Assembly (NCBI GenBank): GCA_027603945.1
Contig: JADIIU010000149.1
Location: forward strand, 1 to 28,726
Direction: 5' to 3'
Length of the DNA stretch: 28,726 nucleotides
Source: Terramyces sp. JEL0728
Lineage: Eukaryota; Chytridiomycota; Chytridiomycetes; Rhizophydiales; Terramycetaceae
Made by a program: the position numbers and the translations under genes. Positions 1 to 9,849 of the stretch are shown piece after piece (within the stretch, counting starts at the first letter, position 1; each line of letters starts with the position of its first letter). The notes under the pieces are model-generated. The model was not told the DNA's origin. It saw only the letters and a program-made list of their open reading frames with translations, and did not search any database.

Positions 1-250
1 TTATCTCTCATTCGCTTCATTTGGAGTTTCTGTTTGAAAGATTTAAGGTTGAATTTTTTCATTTCTTTTATATTTAAAAGATTTAAGGTTTGATTTTTTC
101 TGCTGGATTCATGTAAGCCACACATAACACTTTGATCTAATACTACTCCATTAGTTTAATTGGCTTTGTAAAAGACATATCTCACATGCACAAGTTATTA
201 AAGCAGAACTGTTTTCAGAGTTATATGATTGAAATTTTTGCTTTTTAAAA
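1..250. other. Upstream region of the VWA gene
   Basis: No coding potential is visible. The stretch is AT-rich and holds a duplicated 24-base segment (see the repeat at 37-100). The first ATG of the following gene comes directly after a short A-rich tract, so this is probably its promoter and 5' leader. I see no RNA gene here. Confidence 0.5.
37..100. repeat. Imperfect 24-bp direct repeat, 40-bp period
   Basis: Two copies, at 37-60 and 77-100, share AAAGATTTAAGGTT followed by a GA/T-rich segment ending in TTTTTTC; they differ at one or two positions. The spacer is AT-rich. This may be a short local duplication in the promoter of the VWA gene. Confidence 0.7.
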
Positions 251-1684
251 ATGAATCAAAACCCACCAGCGTATTCGCCTCCCCAAAAATACATTAAAAT
301 TAATGGAATCACAAGAATAAATCCCGCATACACTCAATGGCAAGAGCAAACTGGCCAGTCGCCAAGTATCTCCAAAGAACAGCAAAAAACAGCTTTACCC
401 TTTGTTTCATCCATGAATGATTATGATCAGTACAGCAAAGTCACAAACACAGAATTCGCAGATTCTACCAAAGCTTCTTTTGAAATTATACAGGATGATG
501 ATTACTGTAAATCTGTTGGCTTAGTACCTGACGTCGCATTGGATGAGATCGGAAAGCTGTTTTCGCAGTATGAAGTGCCGCTTGGATTGCTTTCCAAGTT
601 ATTTGAAATACAGACTTTTAATAATATGGAATTCTTGATTGACGATAGTGGGTCTATGAGTTCTGGAACAGACTCTCGACATCCTAATGGAAGAGTAATG
701 ACGCGATGGGAAGAAGCAAAAGCAAGAGTATTGGATATATTTAAAATACTTGCATATGTTCCAACTCCACCTAATATCTTTATTAGATTCTTGAATAGAC
801 CGGATATCATCAGAATTGACCGTTCGTCATCATCCCCACAGGAATTTCTAAATCAAGTTACCAGGCAGGTGGAGCAGGGATTTCAAAGAGGCCCAAATGG
901 AGGAACCCCATTTTTGGAGCGAATTAGGGATTCTTTAAATTCCTACCAGAATCAAAAAACAATTAGATACTTTTTTGGCGATGGTGTTCCTAATGGGGGT
1001 AAAGCTGCAATAGACCAAATTGTCAAAATGGTATCATACCGACCGAATCCGCAAGACAATCCCATTACATTTGTCAGTTGCACTGGTGAAGACGATGATG
1101 TGGAATGGATGAAAGACTGTGAAGAATGGGCACCTTATTGTGCAGAATGCGATGATTACCAAGATGAAAAAGAAGAAGTTTTAGGAGATCAAGGGCTTGC
1201 ATTCCCATTCTCCTGCGGTTTCTATCTACTTTCCTTGATTGTAGGTGCAATGAACCCCGAGGATTTGGATGCAATGGACGAATCGTCGCCAATGACTAAA
1301 TTCACTCTAGATAACCTATTGGGGATCAAATATGGAATGGAAGAGTATCGAAGCTACTGGGTTTACTTTTTGCAAGCACAGCAAAAGAAAATGAAGTTTA
1401 GGTGGGATTGGGAGCCTCATTTCCAAGCTTTTTTCACTGCACAAACTTCAGCATGTCATTTACCTGTAGTGCAGAGCTATAAACAGACCGCACTGCAATA
1501 TTCTAGTAACAGCAATCCGTATGGCATTACTCGCGGTGCCAATCCTTATCCATCGCAACCCGGTTATCAGCAACCCGGTTATCAGCAACCCGGTTATCAG
1601 CAACCCGGTTATCAGCAACCTTACCAACCAACCTCGCCTACACCTTCTCAGAAACGAAAGAAAAAGTTTTTTGGCTTGTTTTAA
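251..1684 (+). CDS. von Willebrand factor A domain protein with PGYQQ-repeat tail
   Basis: A 477-residue intronless protein. A VWA fold is indicated by a complete metal-ion-dependent adhesion site: DxSxS at residues 131-135 (D131, S133, S135), a Thr in GGTPF near residue 219, and an Asp in FFGDG near residue 244. Such domains bind divalent metal and mediate protein-protein contact. There is no signal peptide or membrane helix, so it is probably intracellular. An acidic, Cys-containing segment (about residues 285-310) follows the domain. The C-terminus is low complexity, with four exact PGYQQ copies, a Pro/Ser stretch and a basic RKKKKFFGLF end. Similar stand-alone VWA proteins with Pro/Gln/Tyr-rich tails occur in fungi and amoebae; the partner is unknown. 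ATG 251 is the first in-frame Met. Confidence 0.87.
   Translation: MNQNPPAYSPPQKYIKINGITRINPAYTQWQEQTGQSPSISKEQQKTALPFVSSMNDYDQYSKVTNTEFADSTKASFEIIQDDDYCKSVGLVPDVALDEIGKLFSQYEVPLGLLSKLFEIQTFNNMEFLIDDSGSMSSGTDSRHPNGRVMTRWEEAKARVLDIFKILAYVPTPPNIFIRFLNRPDIIRIDRSSSSPQEFLNQVTRQVEQGFQRGPNGGTPFLERIRDSLNSYQNQKTIRYFFGDGVPNGGKAAIDQIVKMVSYRPNPQDNPITFVSCTGEDDDVEWMKDCEEWAPYCAECDDYQDEKEEVLGDQGLAFPFSCGFYLLSLIVGAMNPEDLDAMDESSPMTKFTLDNLLGIKYGMEEYRSYWVYFLQAQQKKMKFRWDWEPHFQAFFTAQTSACHLPVVQSYKQTALQYSSNSNPYGITRGANPYPSQPGYQQPGYQQPGYQQPGYQQPYQPTSPTPSQKRKKKFFGLF
1556..1615 (+). repeat. 15-bp tandem repeat, 4 exact copies, inside the VWA gene
   Basis: The unit CAACCCGGTTATCAG occurs four times without a mismatch and encodes QPGYQ in frame. 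A fifth, degenerate unit (CAACCTTACCAACC) follows. Exact identity at synonymous sites suggests recent slippage, so copy number may vary between strains. Confidence 0.95.
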
Positions 1685-1783
1685 TATAAACCCAGTAAAG
1701 TTTTAAATGACCAGTTAACTTTCAGAATTGCCCAAGTACTTTTGATCAAATCTAAAAATACCAGGTGTATCTATATAATTTAT

Positions 1784-2548
1784 TCAGCTTTGGCTTTGCA
1801 TCGACGCTTTTCCATTCAGCGTATGCTTATTTCCTTCCAATACCGAGGTCAACAAATTTAGCACGGCAAATTCAAGTTTGAGCTTGATTGAATATAGCGC
1901 GACCTTGAGATATATCTGATATTCGTACATATTGAAATATTCTACTACCAGCATTATTATATCCATCAAAATCACTGCTGCTTGCACATATACGGTGTGG
2001 AACACCACTCTTCTGGCGGTTTTGTTGCTTCCAAACAAAGCAAAGGTGTCCCTGATGAAATACAGATAGATCCCGCCTAGAATCACTTCTTGAAAGAAAA
2101 ACACAGTTATCTGTATACTTTCATAGATGTAATAAATGTAGTGCCAAAAAGGAGTGCCAATTAAATTCGCCCCAAAAGTAAATACAGTCGTTGGAAAATG
2201 AAACAAAACAAAGTTTGTGATTATCATGTACTTGCAAAGGTTGATGATTGTTTTGTTTTGGCAAACCAAGTGTAACCTAGAGTACATTACCACCGAAAAT
2301 CCAGTAACCATGCTGTACCACCCTACCGTAAGAATAAACAGAGGAATATAAAGTATGGTCGTGAGTTCAGTTGTAAGCATTATGAATCCAACAGCAAATA
2401 AAAACACGCCTATCGTAGACACTACAAGCGATTTGAAATAGAGCGAATTCCGGACTTTGAATCGCGACAATATCATGACAAGCAACTCGATGGAATTGTA
2501 GATTGAGAGTGTAGTTGCGCTGATTTCAAATACAAATGCGCTCGACAT
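1784..2548 (-). CDS. DUF7703-like multi-pass membrane protein
   Basis: A 254-residue, very hydrophobic protein with about seven helices and no signal peptide. Several segments resemble the fungal DUF7703 integral-membrane family as I remember it: YSRLHLV after helix 3, FHFPTTVFTFGAN in helix 4, ESIQITVFFFQEVILGGIYLY in helix 5, LMDI in helix 6 and YSIKLKLEFAVLNLL in helix 7. The family has no established biochemical role; a sensing or channel-like role would be speculation. The start at 2548 is a real ATG. An ACGTCA core sits 31 nt upstream of it, the same motif found before the seven-helix genes at 19-28 kb. The LMD motif in helix 6 and the Y-S/G-I-K/H pattern in helix 7 are also shared with that array, which may indicate distant kinship. 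Confidence 0.8.
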   Translation of the reverse strand: MSSAFVFEISATTLSIYNSIELLVMILSRFKVRNSLYFKSLVVSTIGVFLFAVGFIMLTTELTTILYIPLFILTVGWYSMVTGFSVVMYSRLHLVCQNKTIINLCKYMIITNFVLFHFPTTVFTFGANLIGTPFWHYIYYIYESIQITVFFFQEVILGGIYLYFIRDTFALFGSNKTARRVVFHTVYVQAAVILMDIIMLVVEYFNMYEYQIYLKVALYSIKLKLEFAVLNLLTSVLEGNKHTLNGKASMQSQS

Positions 2549-2855
2549 TTCGGAAAAGATATTCTGTTTTTTCTTGTAAACGTCATTTCACCCAAAATGT
2601 CATTGAAAGGGCAATTTGACGTTTTACAAATTTTAATGCAGTTGATGGCTCCGGGCTACTAGAGTATTTTGGAGCACTTTGGTTTGGGATTATTTTCCGA
2701 TTTTAATTTATTAGACAGGATTTAAACCATAAGTATTAAAATTGATGTACAATCAATCTGAAAAAGGCAAATGGTTTTGTAATTGTCTCTATTACACTTT
2801 GCAAACAATTATGGTAAATTAATCACTAAAATTGCAATGGAGGCAGTACTATCTA
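2549..2855. other. Intergenic region, 5' of DUF7703-like and 3' of DUF1684-like A
   Basis: AT-rich with no supported gene. It contains the promoter of the minus-strand membrane protein, including the ACGTCA core at 2580-2585. The right half is the 3' flank of the next minus-strand gene. Confidence 0.5.
2580..2585 (-). promoter_or_regulatory. CRE/ATF-like half site upstream of DUF7703-like gene
   Basis: ACGTCA on the plus strand, so TGACGT on the coding strand, 31 nt before the ATG at 2548. The core matches the bZIP (CREB/ATF) half site. A lone half site is weak evidence; its interest comes from recurrence before the seven-helix genes. Confidence 0.4.
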
Positions 2856-5322
2856 TTAAAAATACAAAGGATTAAGTCCAGCTCGCATAGCATGCTTGAT
2901 ACCATTGACACCACCACGGCGGAAAAGTGGACACGGAAAAGAAAAGTTAAAGTTCAGGATATACTTTTTACCGTGTGGTTTAAGGACGATCGATCTTACA
3001 GGGAAAACTCGCTGCTCACTAGAAACGATATCCGTGTAGTACACTTGCAGTGAGGAGCCAAAGTTGTGAACACTGAATACCACGTCTTGACCTAAAAAGT
3101 TTACCAGTAGTTGGTTTGGCGCAATCATTTCTCCAGCGTAGACAAAATTGAAATTGTATGGATAAAACATGTCTCCATGCGCTTTTTGAAGATTAGTGTA
3201 GAATTCTCTGGTGAGATCATACAAGTTGAGCCTATTTAGATCATCAACCTCAATCCGTATGTTTCTATCTACATCAATCAATAACCCAGGACGCAGCGAG
3301 TATGTACCAGATTGTTTTCCGTATGTTAATGCCAGAGTTTTAGGTGCAGCTTCCCCTTGCGAGTGGATTGTTCCAAGTAGATTTGGACACCTTGGGCTGC
3401 CCAAGGAAGATCGGATTACTCTTTCACGACATTTACGATCCGTTCCAAAAGTATAGCTTCCCTCTTCAAGCTCCTTCAAATCCAATTTGTGAGCCAGAGT
3501 CAATAAACTTATTGGATCACTGTAGAAACGCATGATTTCCAACTTCCATTCAACAAACGAGTGGGGGACTTTTCTGTTGCCCGCGTCTTCATCGCTCGTC
3601 AAATCAATGTATTCAATTACTGGATTTTGCTGTGGTGGTATATTTGACAGTTGAACATACTGCTGTGGATGAGCCGAGGGATATTGGTGTGTTGGTTGGT
3701 GAATTGTCGGCGGCACATTCCGACCCTGAATATACTGCTGTGTATATTGTTGCATTTGAATAGGTTGTTGCTGTTGCACAGTATTGGCCCGTCTCTCATC
3801 TGCAGGAAAAGAACCCTTTCTCCTTCTCGCCGTTTCACCTATTGCAGGCGATTTGGCACCATCTACTTTACCAACCTCCTTTGCTACCGCTTTAAGTTTT
3901 GCGAGCTCCTTGCGCTGTTGATCAATTTCATTTTGCTTTCTTTCTGCGTTCTTGCAATCAGCGACTACCTTGGCAGATTCATTCTTGATAGAGTATTTTC
4001 TCTTTTGTTGAGTAAAATTCTCAGGACTGACGATTTCCACATGCTCCAAAGAGTATTTGAGCGTTTCTTCGTATTTCGAGGCTTGACTTGCCTTGGTATG
4101 AGCAGGGTCTAGGATCATCTTTTCCATTGTCGATAATTCCCTTGTATCCTTTGGCAGATACTTTTCACGCTGTCGTATTGCTTTGAATTCATTCAAAGTG
4201 AGGTATGTGCTGGAAACATTAGGGTTGCCAACATCTTTGTCAAATCTTTTAATGTTGGACAAGTAGCGATTGTATTGAAGTTCAATTTCATCCTTTTCTG
4301 GATGTCGTTTGGTTGAAGAATCTACCATGATAGTTTTACCTGGCAATGCGCTGATTTCTCCACCATATTTCGCTCTTTCTCTGACAATAGCGTTATGGTA
4401 AGCCAGTTTATCGCTTTCACTTAGAGTCGAATATTTTTTTGGATCTTGAGAAAATAACACATTTTCCAGGTTTCCAGTCTCTAGTACCATAGTATTCTTG
4501 TTTGTAGGCGAGGGAGCCTTGTATGGTTGGCCATTTCCTCTTGCCGGGTCATTTGCATCGAGAACTTCTCTAAAATACCTCCTTGTGTATTCTCTTTTGG
4601 GGGCATCAGGGTTTTTGATTCTGTTCTGAGCATCAGCGGTGCAATCAATAAACCGAGGTGAATTTCTAGCTTCTGCTTGTTTTTCCTTTGACTTGCTAAA
4701 ATCGACTAGCTGGATAGGGCACTTGGCAATCACCTCATCTTGAATCTTTTTCAATCGCTGGACAATGTCCATTTCCTCTTCTGTCTCTACAATGTCATTG
4801 GGGTTAGTCATTTTTGATTCAGTGGTATTTGATTTCGATTGTTCGATAGATACTTTTTCAACTTGCTCAGAGGCAGTAACCAAAAAGTCCAAGTTGTTTC
4901 TTGTCAATTCAGAAGAGTAGCTTAGAGGCGACCTGCTGGCTGCCGGCTTTTCTTCAGATAGTGCATCTTTTGCTAAATCTTGTTCTATTAGTTCATTTTC
5001 TTCTTCATTGGAATCCTCGATCACAGGCTCCTTTTTGCTTTTTTTAGCTTTGTGTTTCTTGGTTTTTTGTGAATCAAATATTAACACAGATTGTACCTTT
5101 TGGATCACCTTTCTTGATTTTCCTTGGTCTTCCTGGGCCTCTTTTTACTGGTTCGGATTCGCTTTTTCGCTTCCTACTGGGGAGCTTTTCAGGCGAAGAG
5201 CAGATATCTTGGGATTCGCCAGAATCTGATTGCTCAGACATATCTGCGATTACCCTTGATTTTCTTTGAGCCCTTTGATTGCTTCTCGTCTGTTTTTCAG
5301 CGCTCTTGTCATTCACCTTCAT
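2856..5322 (-). CDS. DUF1684-like paralogue A, with N-terminal AT-hook
   Basis: A long charged, Ser/Gln-rich N-terminal region is followed by a C-terminal domain of about 230 residues (coding bases about 3555-2856). It shares with three neighbouring paralogues a W-K-x(4)-FYSDPxSLLT start, LxxGxYTFG, FYPYNxxxVYxG, YYTDIVxxxQRVFxVR, LNFNFS and a terminal GxNPLYF. Order and spacing resemble DUF1684 (an FHA-like beta fold plus DFN-containing C-terminal part), but this is by eye. Near the N-terminus RGPGRPRK is a canonical AT-hook, preceded by RKRKSESE, suggesting a nuclear DNA-binding protein. A Gln-rich stretch lies about 3630-3790. The AT-hook frame (5322 to about 5097) and the main frame differ by one base; a 49-nt intron at 5048-5096 (or 40 nt from an inner GT) would join them, otherwise it is a frameshift. 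The frame is open upstream to about 5568 without ATG; an alternative start at 5581 needs a 19-nt intron. Confidence 0.7.
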
Positions 5323-6147
5323 GCTGTGGTTTTTTCTTTCTTGAAAAAGGAATGCAAAATGATTTTTCCATAAATGAACATGGTGGCCAAAATTAGAGGG
5401 TCCCGAGTGATTCACAGACAGTGGTGGGCTTTTTTCCAAATATTTTGAAGACTGTTGCCAATCCGACTGCTCTCTTTGCTTTACAAACCAAATCTTTCGT
5501 TTCCTACAAGCTGGACAGTCTGAAAATTCAAGATTGATGAGTTTCGATCCTTGTGATCGGCAAACCACCTTGTGCGACCATGCGAAAACATTTGAAAAAA
5601 GTAAAATGCTGTCTCAGAAATTGGAATCAAGACACATCAGCACCAAAGACTTTATCCATAGTCGAAATGGAATTCTATTTTGCGTTTGCAGCCTATAAGT
5701 TGGATTCTATCTGATCTTATCCGCACTCTTTATTTTGCACCATTACATATATTTTGACTTTCTACACACTTGGCATTTTCCAAATCGGACGAATTACTTG
5801 TGATTGCCATTCCTTCCTGTGAGACTCTCCTCAACCATTCGTTCCTGTGAGACTCTCCTCAACCATTCGTTCGAATGGACGTGTTCAACCTCTAAGTCTC
5901 CAAGAATACAAATCTACGGTAAACTGCTGATTTCCAGCGTCAGTTTGTCTGTGTTTAAATAGTCGCGAAACGCGTCCAGAAATCTGCCACACTCCTAAAA
6001 TAGATAGTGGTACAGAGCGGAAGATCTATTGCATTGAAAGGGAATTACAGATCAATCTCAGGGGAACAGATATTCTGGTTAAATCTGTTCAATAACTATT
6101 ACTGGAAATCCTTGATTGAAACCAGCACAAATAAAATAAATATTCTA
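5323..6147. other. Intergenic region between DUF1684-like A and B
   Basis: About 825 nt. The left 250 nt remain open in the AT-hook frame but have no ATG, so they may be 5' leader or an extra exon of gene A. The rest has no convincing coding potential; a 28-bp tandem duplication lies at 5814-5869. The right end is the 3' flank of gene B. A plus-strand open frame from 6007 to 6432 runs antisense to gene B and is not supported. Confidence 0.5.
5814..5869. repeat. 28-bp perfect tandem duplication
   Basis: Two exact head-to-tail copies at 5814-5841 and 5842-5869, starting TTCCTGTGAGACTC and ending AACCATTCG, followed by TTCGAATGG, which makes a small TTCGAA palindrome at the right edge. No terminal inverted repeats or open frame are associated. 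Confidence 0.95.
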
Positions 6148-7735
6148 TTAGAAATAATTATAATTAACACCTCCGTAAATAGCTCTCTCGACATCATTAA
6201 TTTCAACCTTTTCCGGATAATGGAAATTGACGGCATAAGAGCAATTGAAATCAACGACATAGTAATCATCGACTTTTCTAAATATCTGTGTTGCTCTATA
6301 GCGGAATACACGCTGCTTTCTACAGACGATATCTCTGTAATAAAGCGACAAGTTGGGGAAATTCTGGTCGTTTACTCTGAATACTTGGTTCTGGCCAAAA
6401 AAGTTTACCAGTATTTCCTTAGGAGCAATTAGCTTGCCGTAAAAAACCAGGCTTGGATCGTAGGTATAAAACAAGTCTGGCGGCTGTTGAATGACTTTTT
6501 TGTACGCTTCTTTGGTTAGATCATAGACGATAAGGTTGTTTAAAATAGTCACTTCCATGATCAATAATTCATTGATGTCATACGTAAATCCAGGTTCAAG
6601 CGCAAGTGGTTTCCCGGCATCTTTGCCCTCTGCCAATATCATGGTCTTTAAATTATCTTCGCCATAGGAAATAATCTCTCCTACTACAGGAAAGTTGTAG
6701 CTGCCTAACACAGATTGGCCCACTGTTTTATCACCGAATGCATAGCGGCCAGCCGAGAGTTTTCCTAGTTCTACTTTGAATGCCTGTGTGAGTAAAGATA
6801 AAGGAGATCTAATATAAAATTCAATGACATTGGCTTTCCATTCTTCGTACATATCCGCAACTTTTTTTTCTTTTCGTTCGGTTGGTCTTTCGCCGATAGT
6901 AGCACACTCAGCTTCATCGCTGGATGGTGCATTTACTGAAACAACTGTATTTTCATTCTGGAAATCAAGTTCGATAATATCATTGTTTACCTGTTCATCT
7001 TCATCTAATTCATCTTCTATATTTAGCCGGCTATCTGGGTTTTCAAGTTTGTCAACCGTTGGTCTGCAAGGCCGTGGAATTGATTCAGCATGTTTCAATA
7101 GCCCTTTGATTGACGGTAGCCGGATGCCTATGTTACTGGAAAGTACCTCCCGAACTGGTCCGCTGCATATTAAGATTGTCATTTTGGGTAAAGTTGCTAT
7201 ATCGATTGGTGCTTGCAGTCTTTTTATCCCAGCTGGTGCAGCTTTGATGGGACGGATTTATTCTTGTGTTTCCAGGATAGTAGTGATTGACAAAGCCTTT
7301 TTCTGGGATACTATTGGTAGCAGTATCCTCCTGAATTGCGAATTTTCCTGTAAAAGCAATTTCATGCATATGCTGAACTTTCTCTCTCCCCAGTCCGATT
7401 AAGTGCTCATTAACCGCAATCAAGGGCACTTTATGCTCCTGGAGTCTCTGCAAATATTCTTTTCCTTCTTGCCCAGACATTTTCAACAGCATCCGTCTGC
7501 CAGCTTCACTATTGTACTTTGTTGGTGTTTTCACCCACCCTTCTTCTTTGTTAAAGATTGGCTGTCGCTGAACTGGTGGAATTCTTTCTCTTTTTCTAGG
7601 TGGCTGGTCTGGTGTCTCTATTACTATTTCTAATGGTCGCTTTTCAACCATTTTCACTGACTCAAAAATGGAAAGTCTTGTGCCACTTACTGGCATTAGT
7701 TGTTTCGCTAACCCTACGAGCACATTGACGGCCAT
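6148..7735 (-). CDS. DUF1684-like paralogue B, one 19-nt intron
   Basis: Two overlapping frames are joined by a 19-nt GT-AG intron (7128-7146, with a TAAC branch-like motif), giving SSGG/IRLPS across the junction without a stop. The N-terminal part (ATG 7735) holds a basic PPRKRER patch and a module from GWVKTPTKY through LLKMSGQEGKEYL to VPLIAVNEHL, also present in paralogue C. An acidic linker (EDELDEDEQVNN) follows, then the DUF1684-like domain (bases about 6858-6148): EEWKANVIEFY, GRYAFGD, DLFYTYDPSLVFYGK, LYYRDIVCRKQRVFRYR, VDFNCSYA and a terminal GGVNYNYF. A second Met at 7651 (MVEK) aligns with MVEK in paralogue C and is an alternative start. No membrane helix; the basic patch hints at nuclear location. 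Function unknown. Confidence 0.82.
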
Positions 7736-7794
7736 TGGCGAGTTCTAACTCATGGAATAGGAACGATTCTCATGTGGACAACAAGAAATAATTA

Positions 7795-9657
7795 TTAAAA
7801 ATAAATAGCATTGACTCCACCTTGAAGCACCACGCCGATTTCGTTAATTCCATTAAAGCCTTTGGGTGGAGATACAGCAGCTGAAAAATTAAAGTCGACA
7901 TACAATTCACCATCTATTCCACGCAGCTCCACCAATCGGTAGGCATATATACGCTGTCTTTGACAAACGAGATCCGTATAAAGAATGCTGTTGCCAATTG
8001 TCTGAAGAACAATGTTTTTGCCATAGATACTGATTGAAAAGTTTCTTTTTCCTACATATTCGCCTTTAAAACAGAGTGCTGGATCGTATGGGTAAAACAA
8101 ATCCCTTGGGCATTTTAGCAATTCTCTATAGGCTTTGCGTGTAATGTCGTACAACTTTAAAATATTGTCGTCGCCAACTTCCAACGATAGATGGCTGTCT
8201 ATTTGATAAAAGAATCCTTTTTCAAGGACAAATGTTTTACCGGAATCTGGAAGGCCCTCGGCAAACGTGATAGACTTCATTTGACGCTCACCATCTGAAA
8301 TAATGACACCAATCAGCAGAGGACACAGGATACTGCCATGTTCGCTATTTGTCACTTTTAATTGGCAAGTTTTGTGCGCACCAAAGGTAAAATGTCCTTT
8401 TACAAGTCGGCCAAGATCCAATCGAAAAGTTTGAGTTAGTTGGCACAATGGGTCGCTGTAAAATACAGTCATTTTTCGTTTCCAAGCAACATACAAGTCG
8501 ACAGTTTCGATTTCTTTTAATTCCAAATAAACTAACCCCGGTTTTCGACTATCGGTGTCCACATATGCGCCGAGAACAGTATCAGATTTTACTAGGGGAT
8601 GCACATCTTGATCTGTATGTGAATGGTTGCTGTGGAGAGAGACACTGTGTAGAGAACCGGCTTCCATTTTGTCAACTTTCTTTCTCTGCAGTTTGACAAT
8701 CTTTTCAAATTCTTGTGCATTTCTATTTGTAAGTTCTCTCAACTCTTGTTCCAATTGAGCAATTGTATCATTATTCGATCCAACTCTAAGCTGATGCGAC
8801 TTTGATCCACACTTGCTAATATAAATTTCTTTTTCAGTTCTTGGTGATTTGTATTGATTGGGTAGTTCACCAGGAATGCTACTATCAAGTTGTTTTAGTG
8901 CCTCTTGTCTATTATAGCCAGCTGAAAGTAGTAAATTTGCAGTACTTGGAGAACACCGGGAGTCGGAATGTGACATTGGTCCAGTGTATGATAGTTGTGA
9001 GCATTGAATCGGAGTGCTGAGTGGAGATTGAGTCGGTATTGTGGGTGTACTAGGTGGAAAATAAAAATGGTCTTGATGCAGTGGGGGATTCGGCTGGCGC
9101 TGGTATCCCTCAGCAGAAAGCGAATTTTGTGTGACATGTTGATATGGATGTTTTCCTGGAAATTTCTCCGCTTGCTTCATTGGTTGAGTCAAGATTGGAG
9201 AATGCTGATTAATTGGACAGTTATTCTGCTGATAAATAACTGGTTGACTATGTTGTGGAGTAGATGGAATGTTGGACGTATCAGAAAATTGGTTGGAAAT
9301 TTCACTTTGTAGTTGACTATGCATCCTCTGCTGCTGTTGCGATTCTGGTGAGTTTTGCTGGGCATTTTCTCTGACATGCATCCTCGTATACTTTGAGCGA
9401 AACAAGTTTTCATCGTATTTAACTATAGGAACATTCTTTCTCTTGAGCTCTTCCAAAACTTTCTTTCCATTCTTTCCAGACATCTTTTTCAGCAAAAACA
9501 TTCCTTCTGGAGTGGTATACTTGGTGGTTGCTTTTACCCAGCCTTCATTTAGATTTCCATCTGAATTCAGGACTCCCATGAGCTTTTCTGGAGTAGACTT
9601 TTCTACCATTTGTAAAAAGTTTTTCGATGGATCGAAAAAGGGAATTTGGTCGCACAT
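7795..9657 (-). CDS. DUF1684-like paralogue C
   Basis: An intronless protein of about 620 residues from ATG 9657; upstream in-frame codons exist but without ATG, and MVEK at 9609 is a second candidate start. The N-terminus carries the module shared with paralogue B (GWVKATTKY, LLKKMSGKNGKKVL, VPIVKYDENL), just ahead of a Gln/Pro/Ser/His-rich low-complexity region of about 200 residues. A short heptad-like stretch rich in Leu/Glu/Lys (IAQLEQELRELTNRN) could be a coiled coil. The last 235 residues (bases about 8500-7795) are the DUF1684-like domain: WKRKMTVFYSDPLCQLTQ, GHFTFGAH, DLFYPYDPALCFKGE, ILYTDLVCQRQRIYAYR, VDFNFSAAV and GGVNAIYF at the end. It is divergent with the F-box gene, sharing a 192-nt promoter interval. 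Confidence 0.85.
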   Translation of the reverse strand: MCDQIPFFDPSKNFLQMVEKSTPEKLMGVLNSDGNLNEGWVKATTKYTTPEGMFLLKKMSGKNGKKVLEELKRKNVPIVKYDENLFRSKYTRMHVRENAQQNSPESQQQQRMHSQLQSEISNQFSDTSNIPSTPQHSQPVIYQQNNCPINQHSPILTQPMKQAEKFPGKHPYQHVTQNSLSAEGYQRQPNPPLHQDHFYFPPSTPTIPTQSPLSTPIQCSQLSYTGPMSHSDSRCSPSTANLLLSAGYNRQEALKQLDSSIPGELPNQYKSPRTEKEIYISKCGSKSHQLRVGSNNDTIAQLEQELRELTNRNAQEFEKIVKLQRKKVDKMEAGSLHSVSLHSNHSHTDQDVHPLVKSDTVLGAYVDTDSRKPGLVYLELKEIETVDLYVAWKRKMTVFYSDPLCQLTQTFRLDLGRLVKGHFTFGAHKTCQLKVTNSEHGSILCPLLIGVIISDGERQMKSITFAEGLPDSGKTFVLEKGFFYQIDSHLSLEVGDDNILKLYDITRKAYRELLKCPRDLFYPYDPALCFKGEYVGKRNFSISIYGKNIVLQTIGNSILYTDLVCQRQRIYAYRLVELRGIDGELYVDFNFSAAVSPPKGFNGINEIGVVLQGGVNAIYF

Positions 9658-9849
9658 ATGGATCGGGTCTATGATTATGCACACTACAGCTATCTTGGAG
9701 TACACACACAATTGTCAATTTAGGCTGTGGAATATTCGATCCAATTACCACGTGCCATCTCAAAGCACGTTGGACTTTGCAACCGATTTCGATTGACTGA
9801 AAATATTTGGTCCCAGCTCAACCTATTTCCGTTTTTCCCAATTTCACAA

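Noticed and set aside
1556..1615. CRISPR-like repeat array
   Set aside because: It is an in-frame 15-bp coding tandem repeat without spacers.
3651..4112. Plus-strand open frame antisense to DUF1684-like A
   Set aside because: Leu-rich shadow frame opposite low-complexity coding sequence; no independent support.
6007..6432. Plus-strand open frame of 141 codons
   Set aside because: It overlaps the conserved C-terminal domain of DUF1684-like B in antisense; the sense frame is the conserved one.
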